Made by a program: the position numbers and the translations under genes | Shown here: positions 59,080 through 64,000 of the stretch, in pieces | Numbering within the stretch: position 1 is the stretch's first letter | Layout: each line of letters starts with the position of its first letter | From: Carex sylvatica | Taxonomy: Eukaryota > Streptophyta > Magnoliopsida > Poales > Cyperaceae | Length of the DNA: 64,000 bases | NCBI GenBank assembly: GCA_964058845.1 | Contig: CAXKVR010000043.1 | Coordinates: 372,001-436,000, forward strand | Direction: 5' to 3' | Notes under the pieces: model-generated | Told to the model about the DNA's origin: nothing | Seen by the model: only the letters and a program-made list of their open reading frames with translations | The model's database searches: none

Positions 59080-59330
59080 ATACCGATTTTTTATTAATAG
59101 GAAAAATAAAAATAAAATGTCGATAATAGGATACAATTTTGTGAAATTTAAAAAAAAAAAAAAAAAAAAACATTATGGTCTATAACGTCAAAGACACTAT
59201 AACTGAACGTTATAAACCATAACGTTCAGTTAATCTGATCGTTAATGATCACTAATTAATCAAAAATACTTTAGCTGGACGTTATGGCCTATAACGTCCA
59301 GCTACATTTTTTTTTTTTTTTTACGGTTTG
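59080..59330. mobile_element. Related foldback element with GGACGTTAT palindromes
   Basis: It starts CCGATTTTTTATTAATAGGA, like the preceding element, but the palindromes have changed: CATTATGGTCTATAACGTC (59171-59189), ACTGAACGTTAT..ATAACGTTCAGT (59202-59230), and the 31-bp AGCTGGACGTTAT-GGCCT-ATAACGTCCAGCT (59273-59303). Poly-A and poly-T runs border it (59151, 59309). Confidence 0.78.
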
Positions 59331-60349
59331 CAAATTTATTTTAAAGTAAACTTCACTTTTTGCAACACTAACGAAAACGAAAGAAGCATTGAATTTTCAC
59401 ATTGGCGAGTTTAATTAGATTAACAGTTTTACTTTAATTTATGCTTTAAATCAAATTTTGATATATTGACCTTGTGAGAAAAATTTCACCTTTCATTCTT
59501 CTCATCAAATTTTAGTAACTTTACAGTAATGATTATATTTTTTCTTGTGACTATGAAATAATTTTGTGGATCTCAGATAATTCATTATATTTTTATAAAA
59601 AATTTCTTGCATTATGATATAAATTGTATTAGTTTCAAATATTTCGATCTCAGATTAAGATTATTTTATTTGTTATCAAAGAAAAAAATAAGAGGAAATT
59701 TGACCTATTACTTAAAAGTTACATGTACACTTATACCAATATTTGTTGGTTCAATTTTACTTGCTAGTATCGTGATTTTATTTTGTACTTTACAATATTA
59801 GTGACAATAATTTATTTTAAAATTATACTAGAAATTTAAAGTTATCTTACTGGTCTATATTGTTGGCTTTTGAGCCTTTAGTGCTTCTGTTAGGACTGCG
59901 TGACTTTCCATAAGTTTTTAAGGGCTCACCGGTTTCACCTTGTAATCATTTCTCATTGGGTAAAGAAAGACGCGTCATCTAGAAGGTCGCGGGCTCCGGA
60001 GAAATAGGCATTAGTACCGAACTCCGTAAATAACTCTCGTGTGAAGTGTCTCTAAACTATATATTTACTTTACTTTTAGTTTAGAATAAAATTATTCTAA
60101 TTTTCGACAATAATAACTTGTAGACACGCTATAATCTTATTACTTAGATTAAAAATATAAAAATACCTATTCAGCCCCTCCAGGTGCCTTTCGGACCAAC
60201 ATATACCGAACATCAGGTACGAAAAATAGATCAAGTTCATTATGTCTTGTATACACTTATTTTTATACAGGAAAGTGAGAATTATTTTTATAAATCATAA
60301 TTAAAAAAATAGAAAACCAACGTGATTAATTTTCTTACAAAAATAATAA
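59331..60349. other. AT-rich region without a supported gene
   Basis: Around 60160-60190, ACCTATTCAGCCCCTCCAGG resembles a phrase common just inside some plant LTR elements, and the GC-richer 59880-60050 may be LTR debris. No LTR ends or coding domains were found. Confidence 0.3.
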
Positions 60350-60440
60350 AAACTGAAATGACATTTTAGTCTGTTTTTTTTCGGAACTGAAATGACATTT
60401 CAGTCCGTTTTTCTTTGGAACTGAAATGACAATTCAGTTT
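60350..60440. repeat. 34-bp repeat of a palindromic unit, 3 copies
   Basis: AACTGAAATGACATTTCAGT or variants at about 60350, 60385 and 60419. Each unit is itself nearly palindromic (ACTGAAATG..CATTTCAGT). Confidence 0.88.
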
Positions 60441-60455
60441 CAGGTGGAACGAATT

Positions 60456-60493
60456 GATCAGGTAGTGGTCCCCTCTCGGAGAGAGACAAAACC
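60456..60493 (-). pseudogene. 38-bp scrap of the kinase family exon
   Basis: GATCAGGTAGTGGTCCCCTC followed by TCGGAGAGAGACAAAACC matches copies C (45701-45738) and D (51190-51227) with one difference or so each; it encodes part of the kinase N-lobe (GDHYLIYP region). Nothing else of the gene is present around it. Confidence 0.85.
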
Positions 60494-61260
60494 ATAGTTT
60501 AGAAACTCGGCCGAGTTAGAACCATATCGATCGGATCTGAGTCGAGTTTTGTTCGAGTTCCACGCTCATGTGATGTTTTCATCAAAACTCGGTTGAATCG
60601 GGATAGACTCGGCAGAGTTATCTGATTTTTAGTCCAAATCAGGCAAGTCTTGACCGATTCTAGATCGATTCTCTCCCTAAAAAGCTAATTTTTCCTTTGT
60701 GTTAAAATGAGTTTGTCGGAAAGAAGGGTTTAATTTGGGAAGAAAGAACCAAAGGGGCTGTGGAGGAGATTAGAAAATGGATTCCCTTAAATAGACTTGG
60801 TCTACTAGTCTGTTAAGTAAAGATAACGAATATACACATGGTCCATTGTGCACCCGGACCTATGAAAAATTATAATGGAGAGAATAGGGCCACTTCCACT
60901 TGTAACATTTAATGAATAATTTAGAGCTGCCTCCACCTTTTCCTGCTCATCTCCATTTCAGTTATCATTGGATCCGTCCACTTCCATAGCTGTTAGCAAT
61001 TTGTGCCAATTTTTTTATTTATATCCAAAAAATATCCAAATCTGTGTTGAATTTCGAAATCTTTTCCAATTGGAATTTTTTTTCCGGTTTCAACATCAAA
61101 TACCGGAAATTTTTTTCCAAAAACTCAATTCTAAAACCGGATAAATTTTTTCCAGTCTCCAATTTCGAAATTTTTTTTTCTGACTTTTAGTCCCAAAACT
61201 AGAATTTTTTTTTTCTGAACTCGGAAATGCCCTACATAAGACCCGGGGTCCTTCTTCTTC
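60494..61260. other. Possible MITE debris, then spacer
   Basis: 60500-60620 repeats ACTCGGCCGAGT, GAGTTTTGTTCGAGTT and AACTCGGTTGAATC-like words on both strands, as in common plant foldback elements. The remainder to 61260 has no gene; 61070-61210 has repeated TTTTTTTCCGG-like words. Confidence 0.4.
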
Positions 61261-61379
61261 TTCCCCACCCTCCTCTCTCGACGTCTCTTTCTTTCCTCTT
61301 CAAACGTAATTTTTTTAATTTAAATTTAAATTTATAATATATTTAATTATTTAATTTTAAATAGTTTAGAATAATGTCC

Positions 61380-62360
61380 AAATAATTTAGAATTTTAGAA
61401 AATTGTGTAGAATAATTTAGAAATTATCAAAATAGTCTAAAATAATTTAGAAAATACCAAAATGGTCTACAATAATTTTTAAAATACAAAAATGGTCTGG
61501 AATAATTTAGAAAATACCAAAATGGTATGAAATTTTTTAGAAAATATCAAAATGGTCTGGAATAATTTAGAAAATGCCAAAATGATCTCGAATAATTTAG
61601 AAAATACCAAAATAGTCTGGAATAATTTAGAAAACACCAAAATGGTCTCGAAAAATTTAGAAAATACCAAAATGATATGGAATAATTTAGAAAATACCAA
61701 AATGGTCTGAAAAAATTAAAAAAAATACCAAAATTGTCTGGATTAATTTAGAAAATACCAAAATTATCTGGAATAATTTAGAAAATACCAAAATAGTCTC
61801 GAATAATTTAGAAAATACCAAACTTATCTGAAATAATTTAGAAAATACCAAAATGGTCTCAAATAATTTAGAAAAAACCAAAATGGTCTAGAAAATTGCC
61901 ATATTAATTTAGAAAATAGTTTGATTAATTTAGAAAATTATAAAATAATTTAGAATTTTTTTAGGAACCTCTTTTCTTTTCGGATCCCTTTCGGAGCTCT
62001 GACTGTCTGATCGATCGACTCTTCGATTCAGGTTTATAATTTTTTTTAATTTTAATTTATAATATAATTAATTAGTTCATTTTAAATGGTCTAGAATATT
62101 GTCCAAATAATTTATAATTTATAGAAAATTACCCTATTAATTTAGAAATCCAAAATATTCTAGAATAATTTAGAAAATATCAAAATTGTCTTGAATAATT
62201 TTAGAAAATACCAAAATAATCTAGAATAATTTAGAAAATATCAAAATAGTTTAAAAAATTGCTCTATTAATTTAGAAAATACCAAAATGATCTAGAATAA
62301 TTTAGAAAATACCAAAATAGTACAGGATAATTTAGAAATATTCAAAATGATTTAGAATAT
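61380..62360. repeat. About 30-bp minisatellite in two blocks
   Basis: The unit core AATAATTTAGAAAATACC followed by AAAATGGTCTGG repeats about 18 times in 61380-61960. After a non-repeat gap (61960-62090) a second, more irregular block follows to about 62360. Translated on the minus strand it gives FSKLFQTILV-like repeats, an artefact of the 30-bp period. Confidence 0.93.
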
Positions 62361-62435
62361 TGTTCTTAGCCTTTCTGTGGGTTATTTATTTGAATATACT
62401 TATTTACTTATTTATTTTAATAATATTGTAAACAG

Positions 62436-63134
62436 GTTGAAATTGGGCTCAAAGAGGAATGCGAAATGGGCGGAAGTGCACCGCCGACATGTGATCCATG
62501 CGATACAATATGTACAGCATGTGTACGAAGTGGCAAATCCGTTTGATGTAAATGACCTTGTAACATATCGAATATGGTACCAGAAGGATTGCATAACATC
62601 TTTCTACTTGTTTGGCCAGCACGTGGAGGGGATGGATCGTAATGTTCTGGTTTCAAAAGACGAGCACTCGAAGTCTGGATGCATTCTCAGCGGATCAAAA
62701 TTTATTCGAAATGTAAACATTACTAACTCTGGAATTTATAAATCATTTATTAGATATGATTTTTTATATTCTGATTATTTGTATACGCATTATGTGGGGT
62801 GGGAGAGTTGGCACATGACACATGAACATTTTTCACCGGTCTCCGTGCAATTGGCAAGGCCAAAATGAGACTAGGTCTATGCCTTTGCAGGAATAATGGT
62901 TACGGAGACCGTGTGCTTGCCATGATGGAGGAGACAGGGGTTCCACGTAATTGGAAAGAGTTTTCATCCAGTGAGAGTGCGCTGCTGGGAACAGAGCCAT
63001 TTCCAGCGGCACCTATATTCGAAGGCCCAGATCCAGTAGCGGGCTGGTTATATGATGGCTCCCAATGGAGAAATTACATCCAGCCAGGAGAGTTCATAGT
63101 AAATGCTCCACCAGCACATGCAGACGCCGGGCAG
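62436..63134 (+). pseudogene. Spliced-looking fragment of an unrecognised, probably transposon-borne gene
   Basis: An acceptor at 62435 (GTAAACAG) opens text WAEVHRRHVIHAIQYVQHV, VNDLVTYRIWYQ and EGMDRN to a possible donor near 62718 (GTAAAC). A second acceptor TTTGCAG (62890) opens NGYGDRVLAMMEETG, LGTEPFPAAPIFEGPDPVAG up to a donor-like GCAG|GTATG (63134). The H..Y/W..WY pattern reminds me weakly of plant-mobile-domain (MAIN-like) proteins, but I cannot confirm it. Composition is more balanced than the surrounding DNA, as expected of real coding sequence. The gene start is not visible. Confidence 0.4.
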
Positions 63135-63189
63135 GTATGAATTCAGATTACAAGCTGATTTCAAATTTAGTTTATAGCTAAGAAAAATA

Positions 63190-63290
63190 ATGTACGAATT
63201 GAAGACGCAGGGGTACGAGATACCGCTATCGCAGACGCCGAGGTACGAGATACCGTAATCATAACCTCAAGGGTACGAGATATAGCAGGG
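63190..63290. repeat. Three GGTACGAGATA units
   Basis: GGTACGAGATACCG occurs at about 63210 and 63242, and GGTACGAGATATAG at about 63272, spaced by about 31 bp. Confidence 0.75.
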
Positions 63291-63495
63291 GTGTGAATGG
63301 TTTTCTGGAATACTCGGCACTGAAATCGAACAGGTATGTAGTACTTTAATTGAAGTAATTTTCTTTTTTAATATACAATGAACTAAATTAAAAAATGCGT
63401 TTAAAATGCAGATGTCTCAAGATCAGGCGGGTTATAGTTATTATCAAGATATGTCTCATTGATTGCTATCCTTAGAGCCATTTTCGACTCATAAA

Positions 63496-63987
63496 CTACA
63501 TCCTTAGCCAATGGATTATCGAATGTTTTTTTGAGCTGTCGAAAAAAATGACATCTACAGGCCAAAAATCGGATATGTCATTGAAACTATAAACCAGATG
63601 TGTCATATTTTCCCGACCAGTTATCGGGTACTGTGCTTGACGAGATTGTGTTTGACGGAACTGTGTTTGTGACTGGCTGGGCGGTCCAATATTATCGTCG
63701 GAACCCAATGACTCATCTGAGAGCATCTCATCTCCACTCTCCAAACTGTCAGAATCAATTGCATCCACAGGTACATGCAAAAAATCACGTACCTGTCTAT
63801 GGATCCGACTGGTACTGGGTCGGGGTCTAACTGGTAGATCCACAGAGTTTCGACTGGTACTGGGTCGGGGTCTAACTGATAGATCCATGGAGTTGCCACC
63901 GGTACTGGGTTGGTGTCTAATTGGTACATCCACAGAGTTCCGACCGGTACTGGGTCGGGATCTAACTGGTATTGGGTCAGGATCCAC
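63496..63987 (-). CDS. Hypothetical ORF with 15-residue repeats, runs off or near the window edge
   Basis: The open frame carries about four 15-residue units (RPRPSTSRNSVDLPV and variants) encoded by a 45-bp tandem repeat (63807-64000). An acidic Ser-rich part (DSDSLESGDEMLSDESLGSD) and a Gln-rich part (SQTQFRQTQSRQAQ) follow. Low-complexity throughout; the family is not recognised. It may be an exon of a transposon gene with the real start beyond the window. It stands opposite the fragment at 62436. Confidence 0.35.
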   Translation of the reverse strand: MDPDPIPVRSRPSTGRNSVDVPIRHQPSTGGNSMDLSVRPRPSTSRNSVDLPVRPRPSTSRIHRQVRDFLHVPVDAIDSDSLESGDEMLSDESLGSDDNIGPPSQSQTQFRQTQSRQAQYPITGRENMTHLVYSFNDISDFWPVDVIFFDSSKKHSIIHWLRM

Positions 63988-64000
63988 AGGGTTCCGACTG
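63807..64000. repeat. 45-bp tandem repeat continuing past the window edge
   Basis: Units start with AC(T/C)GGTACTGGGT at about 63809, 63854, 63899 and 63944. It is the DNA behind the 15-residue protein repeat on the minus strand. Confidence 0.9.

Noticed and set aside
61479..61881. Phe/Ser/Leu-rich repeat ORFs on the minus strand
   Set aside because: They arise because the minisatellite period is a multiple of three.
1..64000. tRNA, rRNA or snoRNA genes
   Set aside because: No cloverleaf with plausible A and B boxes or rRNA text was recognised by eye; a tRNAscan-SE/Infernal run would settle it.

Overview
The window is nuclear DNA from a flowering plant, most likely a eudicot. Genes carry GT-AG introns. 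The kinases, the organellar Rho-N protein and the S26-type protein are plant families, and about half of the sequence is plant transposon debris (L1-type LINEs, Copia elements, MITEs, foldback elements). From memory, the S26 peptidase-like gene and the RHON1-like gene are also neighbours in Arabidopsis (At1g06200 and At1g06190), which would make 12.9-21.9 kb a conserved gene pair. The species cannot be named from the sequence alone.

Layout. 0.4-3.5 kb: an intact wall-associated-kinase-like (WAKL) receptor gene, followed by a long inverted repeat and two adjacent MITEs. 6.9-10.1 kb: a 5'-truncated LINE with clear target-site duplications. 10.3-11.9 kb: a non-autonomous element with long terminal inverted repeats. 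12.9-16.7 kb: a five-exon S26 (inner-membrane-peptidase-like) gene. 17.9-21.9 kb: a two-exon chloroplast-type Rho-N protein gene with a 2.7-kb intron that holds a probable PIF/Harbinger-like element.

22.5-57 kb: a minus-strand tandem array of one receptor-like kinase family. Three copies look intact (A 22556-24506, C 44745-46704, D 50256-52193), one is internally deleted (B 26801-27999), two are 5'-end fragments (42400-42839 and 47895-48270), and a 38-bp scrap lies at 60456. The proteins have about eight predicted membrane spans and then a non-RD kinase domain, with no recognisable ectodomain. This architecture is the most interesting biology in the window. Copy B moved together with a scrap of the RHON1-like 3' end, so the first duplication was segmental. 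The array has since been broken up by a LINE (29.3-35.1 kb), a short Copia element with both LTRs (37.7-40.8 kb), a second Copia fragment (41.1-42.4 kb) and nested foldback/hAT-like elements (52.4-56.5 kb) that split the upstream region of copy D.

57-64 kb: no convincing host gene. It holds foldback elements built from short perfect palindromes, a roughly 30-bp minisatellite, and at the right edge spliced-looking fragments of an unrecognised, probably transposon-borne gene plus an ORF with 15-residue repeats. Apart from the kinase family and the possible S26/Rho-N pair, the genes show no common pathway.
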